The notes beneath the pieces were generated by a model. It saw only the letters and a list, made by a program, of their open reading frames with translations, was not told where the DNA came from and did no database searches. From NCBI GenBank assembly GCA_021234155.1, contig JAJEKV010000205.1:785501-849500 (forward strand): 64,000 bases of DNA, in the 5' to 3' direction. Shown here in pieces: positions 1 through 11,206 of this stretch (the stretch's first letter is position 1; every line of letters begins with the position of its first letter). The position numbers and the translations under genes are program-made. The DNA is from Isoetes taiwanensis (lineage: Eukaryota; Streptophyta; Lycopodiopsida; Isoetales; Isoetaceae).

Positions 1-1120
1 TCTCGTGTGTTTTAATGGTAGGAACTAACCCTTGATTGTAAAGGTAAGTTCTCTTTATATTCCGATTCGGGTTTGGTTCCTAAAAAGGATGGATTGATAG
101 TTCTTTGTATGGTATCACTACGGAAATGGGGGAAATAAGGGCTGGGTAGAGACCCGAACTCATATCGTTAGTATGTTCCTAGATAAAACCCTGTAATTCC
201 CAATATTGCGGCCTGTGCACAAGAACCCACCGGGTCCTAGATGCTATGGTCTGGCTTAGCACCAGACAAGGAACACAGTGGTGACATGAGGGGTGGGGTC
301 TTGCATGAGCATACAAGGCTCCTGAGACTCCTCTGATGGGCTAGGCGATAGCCTGGTCACGTGAGGGCCGGGTATGGGTCCGACACTCCCCAGGTGTAGA
401 GGTGTGATCCGTATGGAGCACCTTGCACTTTGAGTAGATTTAGGGTGAGTAAGTCGGGTACGGATGCGGGGGTCGCTGATGCGGCACGTATTCTCTAGCT
501 CACCCATGGAACCACTGTGATTCTGGAAGGGGACGCTTCCCCAACCTGCCTCATCGGACCAGGCGTCATGAACCTGGAGTAGGCTCAAAAGGGTGATCCC
601 TAGAACCTGCGTCTCCGGAAGGCTATAGCAAAGCCATAGCATGAATTGACCCATCTGCAAAGTGTGCACAGGAGGGGCGGATGGAGTGGACAACCCTAGC
701 CCGATGTTCTATGCCGCCCAACGCCATGCCAAGACTTCGGTCTGCTGATCTCTTGAGGCCCAGCCGTCAGTCGATCCTCACTGGAGTCTGAGCCGGGGTA
801 GAACCTGGGGTTTGGGTGTTTTCTTAGGTTAGATGCATATTCTATGCCGTTGGTATTTGGATGGATGCGCCACCCTTCGTGGTGGTTATTTATATATGAT
901 TTATGCTGTGTGCTAACCCTTGTATTCATGCTTCCGCGACGTAGGAGTCCCATTGAAGGCGTGGGCCGAATGACCCCTTCGTGTCCTTCTTTCAGGCATC
1001 ATTTCATAGATGGCCCGAAATAGACGGAGGGCCCTGCTCATGGCAAGTTGGTTGCCATGGGAGGGGAAAGTCCCTGTATGTATACGGCTAGGTGTCGTAT
1101 ATATTCAGGGAGCGTCACAT
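1..1120. other. Leading stretch without a recognisable gene
   Basis: Open frames exist on the minus strand (256-693 and 696-953), but neither shows a known motif, a signal peptide or credible splice sites. The segment is more GC-rich than what follows. It ends abruptly where the segmental duplication begins at about 1121. It may be old repeat sequence; nothing firm can be said. Confidence 0.4.
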
Positions 1121-1383
1121 ACATGCTTCCAAAAGCCTAAGCATCAGGACAGAATCATGGCACTGCATTCTAGAAAAGTGCCCAAAGACCAATAAATTCT
1201 CGCTCTTGCTTAGAAGATTAGAGAAGACACTTGCATGTAAAAATATCAGCAAAAAATGGCTGATATCACTGCAAAGATTTTGTACACTATATCATACTTA
1301 CTTGCTCTGCTCAATTTACTATGTGTCACATGTTAGGAAATCAACATGCATACTGTAAGAAGAAGTGAGGAAAGATAACCCAG

Positions 1384-1630
1384 CAAGAGGTATTGGGTGC
1401 TGTTGTTCATTAAAGGTATTGGCAAGCAAGAGATATTGGGTGTTGTTCAAGCAAGAGGTATTGGGTATGTTCAAGCAAGAGTATTGGGTATGTTAAAGCA
1501 AGACCATTACATGTTTGAATCTGATGCTGGCTGAAAATAAACTCAAGACCATTACATGTTTGAATAAGCTCATGACCATTACATGTTTGAATAAGCACAT
1601 GACCATTACATGTTTGAATCTGATGCTGGC
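1384..1630. repeat. Minisatellite (copy 1)
   Basis: Two adjoining degenerate tandem motifs: CAAGCAAGAGGTATTGGGT-like units at about 1384-1500, then ACCATTACATGTTTGAAT at 1503, 1548, 1575 and 1601. The matching array in copy 2 is at about 19530-19770. It lies just 3' of the minus-strand transposase relic. Confidence 0.85.
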
Positions 1631-1766
1631 TAAAAATAAACTCATGGTTCAGACATAGAGCTGCACTAGAGAAAGGGGTTTAGAAACATACATGTTTGTT
1701 AATTTAGTTCTATCAACTTCGTTCCAATCACAGAAGGTTGTCAAGACAAGAAAAGGGTCATAATTA

Positions 1767-4308
1767 CTAATAGGTGCATTTACGGATCGAAATAATCTTG
1801 ATTAGACGAATCCAATGGAAGGAAAACTTATATAATAATAGAGAATTTAAAAAATGTAAAATGAGATTTGGTGCAAAGACACAAAGGATCAGTTTAGAAC
1901 ATACAGTATCGTTGATCCAAGCTTGAGTATCCATGTCTTCCATCATTTGTGCATAACCTTCCAAACCCCATTCTCTTATTTGTGCTCTAGAATCTTGAAT
2001 TCTTGTTGCTGTCGGCCTCATGACAGGTGCATTCCCTTCTATAGATACATTTATTGCATTCTCTTTCTCTTCTATAGACTTCCTTCCTCTTCTCCTTAAG
2101 CCTCAGTATTGCTGTTTGTCTTCTTGCTTTGGCTGCGTCATCTATGTACTGTCGCATCCCGAATAACCAGCAAAGTCTCATTCTACCAGGAGCATATAAT
2201 TGGTCCCTCAATCTTTGAGTGTTCATCTCCCATAATTGATCAGCCATTTGTTTTGATTGTCTCTCTTCCTTCTTCTCCTTTGCTTTCTTGGCAGTAACCT
2301 CTTTCAAAACTCTTCGCCTTTCCTGTTCTAACTTCTTTTCAGCTATTCTTTGTTGCTTTTGCCTTTCCAACTCTTCTTTCCGAGCTTTCTCATCCATGAT
2401 TGCCCTCCACCATTCATCTGAAGAAACATGAAGCACTCCGCGCAAATCTGGGAAAGTCCTTTTTCGTCTATTAGTGGGCTGAGATGCAAGATCATTAGCA
2501 ACATAATTATCATTCACATCCCTAGTTGCTTGAGTATCGCTGAAAGATCCAAATAAAGGTGTTCTTGTAGCTATTGGAAGAACCCTAGATGTTCTTATAG
2601 CATTGGACATCAAAGAATTTGGATCTATGTTTGAGAGGGGCTCTCTATATGAAGGCTCCCAACGCTGGAACCCTCTCTGAAATGGAACCAAATGGTCTTC
2701 CGAGGCTTGAGTTGGTGGGGCTGTTTGGTCAAACATATCCCCAAGCTGGCCAAACTGATCCATGGCTTGACTTGGTGGATTTTCTTGATCAAACATACCC
2801 TCAAATTGGTCAGATTGATCAATGGCTGAACTTTGATCGAACATATTCTCAACGTGGTCAAATTGATCTATAGCAATGACATTACCATGCATGTGTTGGC
2901 CTTCAAAACTTGTAGTCTCTTCGTACAAAGCATGCATGGCAACTCCATTGGGTAAGACTGCCTTCTTGTTCAAGGGCCATATGCCTGTTGCCATAAAACC
3001 AGCTCTGATGTTAGTGTCAGTTAGAGAATCTCGTATCGCATACCATATCAAAGTGGCCAAATCTTCTTTCATAGGCTCCACCCAATGCCTCCTAAGCATG
3101 TATTGTGCTCTATATGCAGTTTTAAAAGGAGCAAAGCATGCAACGTCAAGTGGTTGAAGTTTACGCGAAGTGTGTGGTGGCAAAATATAAAGTTGAATCC
3201 CCATCTCTTTAGCAATAAGAATCACATCACTGTCAACATGGCTACCATGGCCATCTAGAATGATAAGATGTGGATTGGAAGGGTCAACGCCACCAGGTAC
3301 ATTTTTTTTGAAGTGAGTTAGCCAACATTTAAAGAGCTCAGCTGTCATCCAGGCTCGATCTTGAACAGCTTGCCTTGCCCCATGATTGTATGGGTCCCAT
3401 GACCTATTGGTCTCCGTGGACGTTAAACAAAACTATTCTATTCTATTCTATTCTTTCACAACCATTGATGTAACATCCTCTTAGACGTTTCCCTTTGAAA
3501 ATGTAGTAATTTGAAAGTCTATATCCTTCAGCATTACAACAAGCTAAAATTGTGACCCACTCTCTGTTTTGCATTACCACTTCATGCACATTTCTAGCAC
3601 CCTTTCTAGCAATAATTTTCATCCCGCTTACTTTTCCTGCTTGCACCCCCGTTTCATCTGCATTCCAAATCTTGGAAGGTGGAAACTGAAACTCATTGTA
3701 AACATTCTCTAAACCGTTATAAAATGCATCCAAGTTTTTCTTAGTTAAAGCCCTGGCACGTGCTGCATCTAGTGTCTCAGCAGAACGTAAAGAGACCTCC
3801 GGGTGCCTGCGATGAAAGAGTTGCCACCATTTCCTTCCCGGGATGCCATCCTTGAAAGGTGTAACTCTGTCAACACATATTTCACCAACCTTTTCTTTTA
3901 ACATATCTACTGTGACACCTCTACCATCATCTGCATTTTTCAAACACCAATTCACAATCTCTGATTCTTCTTCAAGTGTAAGGTATCTAGAATATTTTCC
4001 TTGTTTGCGCTTTTGATCTCCCATATAAATGATTTCTTATGGTCGATTCAGGAATACCATCTGCTCGTCCAGCTGCTCTAATAGACATTGTATTATCTTC
4101 TACATTGTTTACAGCTGCATTCAAATCTTCAATTGTCCATGATCCTCTTGCTGCCTTGAACTTTGCCTTGGATGTGTTTGCAGAAATGTCCCTTCTCCTC
4201 CTTTTATTTCTTGAGCCCTTACCTTGTTTAGCATGTTTAGCAGATGAAAATTAGTGTTGGTGCTGTAAGTGGAGTGGCACTGTTGCGCTTTGAACGTAGT
4301 ATGGCCAT
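1767..4308 (-). pseudogene. Pogo/CENP-B-type DDE transposase relic (copy 1)
   Basis: Reads on the minus strand from an ATG at 4308. In order: a psq/CENP-B-type helix-turn-helix region (frame broken near 4250 by one extra A compared with copy 2), a second DNA-binding segment (LTLEEESEIVNWCLK, HRRHPEVSLRSAE), then the DDE_1 catalytic core. The core shows the first Asp in WNADETGVQAGK, the second in LIILDGHGSHVD and the third in TSRKLQPLDV. A basic coiled-coil tail follows (EERQSKQMADQLWEMN). The family cuts and pastes Tc1/mariner-pogo elements. This copy is dead: N-terminal frameshift, a 65-bp LINE tail inserted at 3391-3455, an in-frame loss in FKTA-YRAQ, and a 4-nt insertion near 2085 that shifts the C-terminus. 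Whether a host once co-opted it cannot be told. Confidence 0.88.
3391..3455 (+). mobile_element. 5'-truncated LINE 3' end inside the transposase (copy 1)
   Basis: The segment TGGGTCCCAT...GTCTCCGTGGACG followed by a TCTAT-repeat tail matches the LINE 3' terminus at about 63820-63872. It separates the transposase codons for GCYINGCE from those for NHGARQAVQDRAWM. The same insertion is present in copy 2 (21554-21618), so it preceded the segmental duplication. Confidence 0.8.
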
Positions 4309-4410
4309 TCTGGAATAAGGAGGAGGGTATCAGAAATTTGTAGTGAATATAGGCCAATTATTGTAGAATGAGAAAGGGAGAATTACAACCAAACATAAAT
4401 CGTAGTGAAA

Positions 4411-4731
4411 TATGCTTGATTGAGCTTTCAAAAGCTTGAAAGTGTTAAGGAATATCTGAGAAATAATGCGGAAAATGGATAGTCCGGATCTTTAAGAACT
4501 CCAATTCAACCTTTTGAGCCATTTGGCAGATTACATCAAATTGCATAGAAAAAGTAAGTCTACAGATCTAGCATGCAAGAAAGAGTCATCTTACCTCTGG
4601 CAACACGTGGAACCGCCATTCCGACAGCCACTCCTCTCAAATCTCTACGTTCTGACAATGCTTCTCGGTGGAGGTGCATCACACACAAACCACGTCTGCG
4701 TTAAATGTGGGCACAATTAGACGTCGAAAAT
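4411..4731 (-). repeat. First-exon-like block, copy 1a
   Basis: A block of about 320 bp repeated at 7885-8202 and again in copy 2 (22571-22890, 26258-26575). On the minus strand it has an ATG at 4619 reading MAVPRVAR and then AGAG|GTAAG, a canonical 5' splice site at 4595. This looks like a copied promoter and first exon, but no matching downstream exon was recognised. Confidence 0.6.
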
Positions 4732-5157
4732 GTGGGCACAATTAGACAGTTAGACGTTGATAGCTTCAAGATCCTGGTCAATAAGATCTTGGTTCTTTTA
4801 ATAAGAATCACTTCAATATTGATGCACATAGTAGAAACAATATCGTTGAAGCTAGCATGTATTATCTCTAGATCTAGCGTCCAATTAAGAGTTTTGAGCT
4901 GGAGAAGCCAGTAGAGAAAAGAAAACAACCATGCTGTACAGTATGAAATGAATAACTTCACATCTTACATCACATGACAGGCCAATCCAAACATCTTTGC
5001 AAACAGTGGAAGATGTTCTGCAAGGCCTCTTTGCATCTATCTGATTATCTGCCTCTCTTATGTCAGTCCATAAATCTATTGTGCCAGCTATTTATAGTAA
5101 GGGCAGCTAGAAGCAAATCTTGATTATATAGCTTTTCTAAGCTGTTAAATTGAGCAT

Positions 5158-5226
5158 ATCATTCACGCTCTTGATCATCATGTTATTAATAATCATTCAC
5201 GCTCTTGATCATCATGTTATTAATAA
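5158..5226. repeat. 35-bp tandem duplication
   Basis: ATCATTCACGCTCTTGATC followed by ATCATGTTATTAATA occurs twice in a row here and once in copy 2 (about 23333-23368). It is therefore a change specific to copy 1, next to the 230-bp deletion that removed part of the TPK fragment. Confidence 0.85.
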
Positions 5227-5236
5227 TCTAATATAT

Positions 5237-5335
5237 GGAAACATTTTGAGCCAGTTCCACATAATTGACAAAAATGCATTAGGAACAATCACTTTATCCG
5301 ATTTAAAATCAAGCATTTCAGAAATGTTGTATTAG
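5237..5335 (+). pseudogene. TPK channel EF-hand exon fragment (copy 1, truncated)
   Basis: The last 32 codons and stop of a TPK/KCO-type K+ channel C-terminus, including the EF-hand loop IDKNALGTITLSDL (Asn-Ala-Leu where copy 2 has Asn-Ala-Ser). Compared with copy 2, 230 bp carrying the start of the exon are missing; the break lies in a short shared GGAAA. No pore or membrane domains are nearby, so this is a relic. Confidence 0.65.
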
Positions 5336-6706
5336 CAACCCAGAAAGAAAGGATGCATAACTATGTTGTTATACTTCCTAAATAGACATAAAGTTCATAT
5401 GTCTAATGTGCTATTTTAGAATCATTTGGCTGGAATCTCAAGATGAGGTTCATGGCATTGCCTTCTCATCAATAGATACAATCTCAAGAACATTTGTGCT
5501 GCCCATTCTGTGCTTCCTAGCAATTTGTCAGGTTAGGCCTGTGCTTTATGTTGGCCTCTCTACTGCTCTGAGGCGAATTCTGCAACTGCACAGAAACAGA
5601 TGATAATCAAATGACACGCATCGAGGCATATATGATGCTACATGCATTTTTCTTCCTCCATCAATCTTAAGAATGGGAGCATTCTTGGTTGTACATTGGA
5701 AGAGCAGTTTGTACAAACAAGGTCAACAAGTGCAAAAACTTTTGGAAACTGCTATAAAGTGAATGTTTCCAAAACTACCCCTCTGGCAAACTGTATTGGT
5801 TCGAACTTCAAGATGACAGCGCCCGGTGATGATGATCAGGGCCCTACATTAAAAGATCATAAGATTTTAGTGATTTTTTCCTACCTAAAGACAAAGCCCT
5901 TTTCACTTCACGTGATGCAGAACCCATTGTGTCTAACCTCCTCTGTTCACATGAGGCAAATCCCATTTGTCTACTCTTTCTCACCTGGAACTTTAAGTAT
6001 ATGCTCATTTCAAATTTATGAGTAGTGGAAAAACTTGAGCATCCTAACTGTTATATCCTTGGTTTCAATCAAGCAATATGCTATAGTGATTATCAATAGT
6101 AATCCCTCCCAAATTTCTTTTTGCGACAAATCGTACAAATCACTTACAAACATGATTATTATCCAAATTACAAAAGGCATTCAAGATGTTCGCATGACTT
6201 TCACCCTTTACTGCATTTTAGTGCATAGTAACTTGGCAAGGAGATATCATGTACTTACAAGATTTCTTAGCATCCACCATAGATTCTATTGTTTGGATCA
6301 ACTAACAATGTCTATGTCAGATTGATGGGTAAGAAAGCCCAATTCAAATGGACAGCAAGATTTATTCTCCTCCAAAATTAGTGCTTTAATCATGCAGCAT
6401 AGATGTATCAAACAGTAACAGTAGGTACCATTTTAGTTTGGGAGTTTGCATTACAATCCACGTGCATCAAACAATGAGAAGCAGCAACAAGCTCAAGTGC
6501 CTTCTTCAAACTCCTATTGTCTTCAAGTTAGATAGGAGGTCCCATAAGCAACAGCACAGAAAAGTGTACCAGACATCGCAAATTTTAAGGTAGATTAAAT
6601 TATTTCAGAAAGCTTCGGCAATTGCTTTAGCTTGGAGAAAAATTGGCTTAATCTGTAGAACAATACTTGCTTCCTGTCCAAACTCACATAACTCTATGTA
6701 ACAAAT

Positions 6707-6790
6707 AACATATTGAATGGCCTAGTGCCTGAAAGCATAGGGAATTTCAGATCATTGCAAGAGCTAGATCTGCCTTCCAATAGACTAAGT
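6707..6790 (+). pseudogene. Leucine-rich-repeat fragment (copy 1)
   Basis: A reading frame gives NILNGLVPESIGNF, RSLQELDLPSNRLS: one complete plant-type extracellular LRR (LxGxxPxxIGNxxSLQxLDLxxNxLS). The frame continues without further LRRs and has no kinase. It is probably a relic of an LRR receptor-like gene. The same fragment lies at 25080-25163. Confidence 0.6.
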
Positions 6791-7884
6791 GACACCACAA
6801 CTGCACAACGAGGCGATTGTAAGATTTTGCAAGATGTCCACAAGTGCAATGGCTTAAGCTTGAAAAGAATTTTCTGTGACTTCAATAACCTGATATCATT
6901 AGACTGCTCCGCTAAACCACTTAAGAGTGAGATTTGCATGGTCTGTCCAAAACTGCTTGCATTCTTGGCCATTGACCTAAGCATTCAAACTTGCATTCCA
7001 AAGAGTTTTAAACCATTGAATATGCAAAAATACAATAAAGATACTTGGAACCAATCTCTGGTTGCATGCACCATACTGGACACCATCCACATTTCACCAA
7101 TCTACCGGAACATATAATAAGCCTTGGGCATTGAGGTCATGGAGATAAGAGCATTAACTAAACCAAGGCACATAAATTCCTCGATCCTTAACATCTATGT
7201 TTGGCCAAAGTTTTAGGAGTTCTTCTGGACTTAATAGTTATGTAACAGAACCTATGTCTGTTGAGAAGAAATTAGCCTTTGCTACAAAGATGTGAGCCCC
7301 ATACCCAACTACTGATGGGAGGTAGGAGGACTTTAGTAAGAAGGAGAAATCTAAGTCACATACATCAAGCTAAGAGCATTCTCTAAAACCATCTGAATAA
7401 ATCCACAATCATACTGGCTTGTACAGTGACACTGCAAACTTGCAAACTGATCAGCCCTTTGCTTGTGCAAATTTCATATGATCTACAAGCCCCTAAGAAG
7501 TTGGCATGAGCTTTTTGCTAGATAGAGCAGAATCTTTCTACAATGTGGAGCGAAATATAAGAAACAAGATGTCAACTTCCAGAAAATGTGAACTGATCCT
7601 ATATGCAAGTGTTTGGTAAATCTTCCTATCCATTATGCATTGCATCCTTGGCATTAACATTCTGCAGAATCATCCAGCATATTGCTTCCATTGTATCATC
7701 CCTAATTCCACAGATATGCCTAAACCACTAGATATGGCAGAGAAATTAAACTGACTAGGAGGTTGAGACTGATTATATTCATTGGCTTCACAACACTGTG
7801 TTTGCCTAGTACCTTTTTCAATTCCACACCAATTATAACGTCCAGCATAAATGGCACTATATTCAGCTTCAGGATCTCCAGAAA

Positions 7885-8202
7885 TATGCTTGATTCAGCT
7901 TTCAAATGCTTGAAAGTGTTAAGGAATATCTGAGAAATAATGCAGGAAATGGATTGTCTGGATTCAATTCAACCTTTTGAGCCATTTGGCAAGCATACAG
8001 ATTACATCAAATTGCATAGAAAAAGTAAGTCTACAGATCTAGCATGCAAGAAAGAGTCATGTTACCTCTGGCAACACGTGGAACCGCCATTCTGACGCCC
8101 ACTCCTCTCAGATCTCTACGTTCCAACAATGCGTCTCGTTGGAGCTGCGTCACGCACAAACCACGTCTGCGTTAAATGTGGGCACAGTTGGACGTCGAAA
8201 AT
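7885..8202 (-). repeat. First-exon-like block, copy 1b
   Basis: A second direct copy of the 4411-4731 block with the same minus-strand ATGGCGGTTCCACG start and AG|GTAA donor-like site. It is about 90% similar by eye. It begins at the 21-nt sequence GGATCTCCAG...GCTTG (7872 onward) that reappears at the unit junctions of the tandem array. Confidence 0.6.
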
Positions 8203-8523
8203 AGCCCTGTTTCACGTTAAAATGAGTAAAAAAATGCGTTAAAATTAGGTCGTGCGTCAATCTTGGGTACATCAAGTACCTTGTAAATTTACTGCTCCTC
8301 AGCCATTGTATCGTTATCATCTTGTTCTTGGCATACCACTTTTCATTTCCGATCTTTAGCCTCCATCTTCTAGATTTAAAGCTCAAGTACAATGTCTGCT
8401 TCCTACACAATAGCTAAATCTAAATAATTATGCATTCAATAGTGTCCGCACCCTGATCATGAAGTGTAGCCTGCCTGCCACTTAATATCAAGAATCATAC
8501 TGGAAAGAAAATCTTTAGTAGTT

Positions 8524-9647
8524 TTTTTTTTTTTTTTTTTGAAGGTAAGAAAATTTTTATTAAAAGATAGGAAGAATTACATCATAGGTCTCACATAGAC
8601 CAGAAAGAATTTAAGCACAAAGATCTCATGTAGATCAGATTTCATATCCATAATTTCTGTACTAATCTGCCTTTCTCAACATCTTCTTCTATTTAAACAG
8701 TACTACATGATTAAAACCAATCTTCCTGTTTAGATAAAATACTACAGGAGCTTAGCACAAGCTTTCCAGAAACTGCAGATAAGTCGTGAATGCTCCAAAA
8801 AAAACCTCTTGCAAAACTGAAAATGAAGAGAAAAGAGCTGAAGAGTAATCTGACCAATTCTCCCAAGATCGCTTTCGAGAAGCCCAACTGCTTCAAACTA
8901 TGATCTGATTCAGCAATTTTTCTAGAGAATGCGAAATTAAAAGGAGATGCTGCATTGTCGGGATGTGCCAGTCAGCCTACGTAAAGCTAGACACACGTTG
9001 ACAAAGCACCAAAACCTCCCTAAATTTTGGTTCATGATATCTGAATCGATATGGAAGCGTCTTCCTGGACACAGTTATCTCCCTAGCTCGGCAATCTCAG
9101 AAAAATTAAGCATTCTGTTCCTAAACTGTGAAATCGAAATCAAGAATTTACCCTGACTCCTTCCTGAACAACATTCTTAGATCTTTCCACTAGAAAGAAA
9201 GAGCAAGAGGAAAGGGGAAAAAGCCAGCATTCAGAAGATCCACCATAGATTAGACTGCCCAGAATATATTTACATGAAAACTGCTCTCTTCACGTTTTTG
9301 CTAAAATCTGCTACCTTATAGGCTGTATGCCTTTTCGGATCTTGATAAACAAGAAAATTGTAAATTCCAGAAAACTTACATGATCTTGCTCATCCATTAG
9401 CAAATCGGGCCACGTTAGTGGCATCAGGCAAAAACATTAGGACCGCCTTGAAGCAGTGTCAGGCAAGCACTCCGGAACATTCTTTAAAGAAAAGAAAGAT
9501 CCACCTGAAACTGATGGCAAAACCCCGCTAGTATCCAGTTCAATCTCTGACCTGCAAGGAGTACTGAGGCAGTGCCGGAATCAGGGAAGAGGAGGGCGGC
9601 GTCCTCTCCCCTTGCCGCCCTAGCCGCAGACGGAGGCAACAGCGCCA
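8524..9647 (-). mobile_element. Poly(A) retro-insertion of 1124 bp with 7-bp target duplication
   Basis: Absent from copy 2, where the site reads CAGTAGTTATAAAC uninterrupted (about 26890). It is flanked here by AGTAGTT (8517-8523 and 9648-9654). It lies on the minus strand: a GC-rich start (GGCGCTGTTGCCTCCGTCTG), about 1.1 kb without a long reading frame, an AATAAAAATTTTC polyadenylation-like stretch and a run of A (T20 or so from 8524 on the plus strand). The form fits target-primed reverse transcription: a SINE, a LINE-mobilised non-coding RNA or a processed retrocopy. No known family recognised. Confidence 0.88.
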
Positions 9648-9663
9648 AGTAGTTATAAACATG

Positions 9664-9933
9664 TTAGGTGTCTTCTTGATTGTTGCAAATAAGACTATGG
9701 ACGTACATAGCTATATCCAAATCCATCTTTACGTGACCACAAATGACATCATGTTCTCTTAGTGAGGTTTGAATATCTGCACGTAGCTCGCTTTTAGTCA
9801 ACATAATATTTGCATGGACTACATCTAGATCTACAAACTTTGGCAAAGAGATTGCATCAAGCTTTTTCACCTCTGGAAGATACATGTGCTTATAAAACCA
9901 TATCGAATAATCTCTTTGCGAAACAACAGGCAT
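9664..9933 (-). CDS. Conserved open frame, unknown (copy 1)
   Basis: A 90-codon frame rich in ordinary protein composition (DYSIWFYKHMYLPEVKKLDA..., KMDLDIAMYVHSLICNNQ). It is kept identical at the protein level in copy 2 (26906-27232), where it extends further 5'. No domain recognised; no splice context established. It could be an exon relic or chance. Confidence 0.25.
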   Translation of the reverse strand: MPVVSQRDYSIWFYKHMYLPEVKKLDAISLPKFVDLDVVHANIMLTKSELRADIQTSLREHDVICGHVKMDLDIAMYVHSLICNNQEDT

Positions 9934-10003
9934 CCAATGCCAAAGTGGAAGGTTTGGAAGGGCGATACAATGTCTTGTTTATCCGACAAGAATAATCCTT
10001 CAG

Positions 10004-10004
<1 letters not shown>

Positions 10005-10032
<28 letters not shown>
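10005..10032. repeat. (AC)n microsatellite
   Basis: About 14 CA units. The counterpart in copy 2 (27249-27271) is shorter, showing ordinary slippage since duplication. Confidence 0.95.
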
Positions 10033-10035
<3 letters not shown>

Positions 10036-10674
10036 TTTCAAAATTGTATGATTAATACCAAGTGGCTTACAATTGGGTCACCATCTCCGAGAAGGTGCTT
10101 TTTTAGACATGTAAGATACATGTCGAACTTGTATCATTATAAAAGAAAGAGACAACAGACTAGTGGCGAATCGCCACAAGACATGCTTGTGCTTGTAATA
10201 AATTTAAGGGGGAGGTTATTATTGAATCACTATCTAAGGCGACGTTCCCATGAGCCTGACCTGACTGCAAAACAGTGAGGTCGAGGTTGAAGTGCGCGAC
10301 GAATCATCGTTCCCATGCGACCGCTTGATGCTCTTACCTTTTAAACCGGCTAGATCTTCACTGGCTTGATCTTCACCGGCTGCTTAATCGATTGCTTGCT
10401 TCTTCGTCACATGTTGATCAGTTAAAGGACAAAACGAAGGCAGCAACCCGACCTTTCAGAAATGGTCTTTCATTTTTGAAAAAATCCCAATTTTCCTTAA
10501 AGGCAACCTTACCTCTGCTGCATGGGAACTGCTCAGCTTCGACTTCGACCTGGAAAAAACAGAGTCCGGTTGGTTCCATGGGAAGTTCCCTAAGCACTGC
10601 ATTAAAAAGATGGTTGTATTATTAAAAATTAAAATATGGTTAAATATTTACTAAGGTACTTAAAAACATTAATT

Positions 10675-10744
10675 GGAGTTGTAGCTCGGTGGAAGAGCGC
10701 TTGTGTACTCTTTGGAAGCAAGAGGTCTAAAGTTCGAATCCCCT
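10675..10744 (+). repeat. tRNA-like Pol III module (copy 1)
   Basis: Contains an A box (TAGCTCGGTGG) and a perfect B box (GTTCGAATC) at tRNA spacing, with GGAGTTG at the start. The anticodon arm is too long and the acceptor stem does not close, so this is a tRNA-derived SINE head and not a tRNA gene. It marks the right edge of segmental copy 1: at 10745 the sequence switches to RKD 3' flank. Confidence 0.7.
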
Positions 10745-11206
10745 AATGATCATTAGAAGCTCATATATATGCATATTTAATATCTTGTACAGAGAGGACA
10801 TATTTGAACCTTTAAGAAACGAAATTCATTATGCATCCTATACATTGTTTTTGACTGAGTCGTGGGTTCTAAAAGCCCACATACATTTTCCAGGGCCTGA
10901 TCTGTAAATTGGTTGGCGAAGGCTTTTGCAATATTACAGAAGTCTTAATAAAGTTTTCAATATTTTCTCTGATTCAGTTGGAATCCTGTATTGTCTTGTT
11001 TTTAACTGGTGCTTTCACTAATTTTACTAGTTTATATTTTTTAATGGTTAAAGCAAAAAGTAGAGAAGCAAGAAATGCCAACTTCATGCTTATAGCACGT
11101 CTTTATAATTCTATTGAGAGTTTAGGCTGATTCCAGCCTTTTAAAGTTTATATATCATCTTGTTGTACAAATTTGAATAATTGGAAGAGCATTTTGTCTT
11201 CACATG
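10745..11206 (+). repeat. Duplicate of the RKD 3' flank, part 1
   Basis: Matches 48834-49290, beginning at AATGATCATTAGAAGCTC just downstream of the RKD stop codon. There is no RKD coding sequence upstream of it here. Homology is broken at 11207 by about 2.75 kb of other DNA and resumes at 13954. Confidence 0.92.

Larger units (their letters stand above)
1121..10742. repeat. Segmental duplication, copy 1
   Basis: From the motif ACATGCTTCCAAAAG at 1121 to the tRNA-like module at 10675-10744, this matches 19267-27986 almost base for base, in the same orientation. The shared content is a minisatellite, a pogo transposase relic, two first-exon-like blocks, TPK and LRR fragments and an (AC)n tract. 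Differences seen: copy 1 has a 1124-bp retro-insertion (8524-9647), lacks 230 bp around 5237 that copy 2 has, and has a 35-bp tandem duplication at about 5158-5226. The shared relics, including a LINE tail inside the transposase, must predate the duplication. Confidence 0.95.

Noticed and set aside
256-953. Coding genes on the minus strand at the window start
   Set aside because: No motif, no splice support, and amino-acid composition typical of chance frames in GC-rich DNA.
10675-10744. Functional tRNA gene
   Set aside because: A and B boxes are good, but the anticodon arm is too long and the acceptor stem does not pair. SINE head preferred; same for 27915 and 51994.
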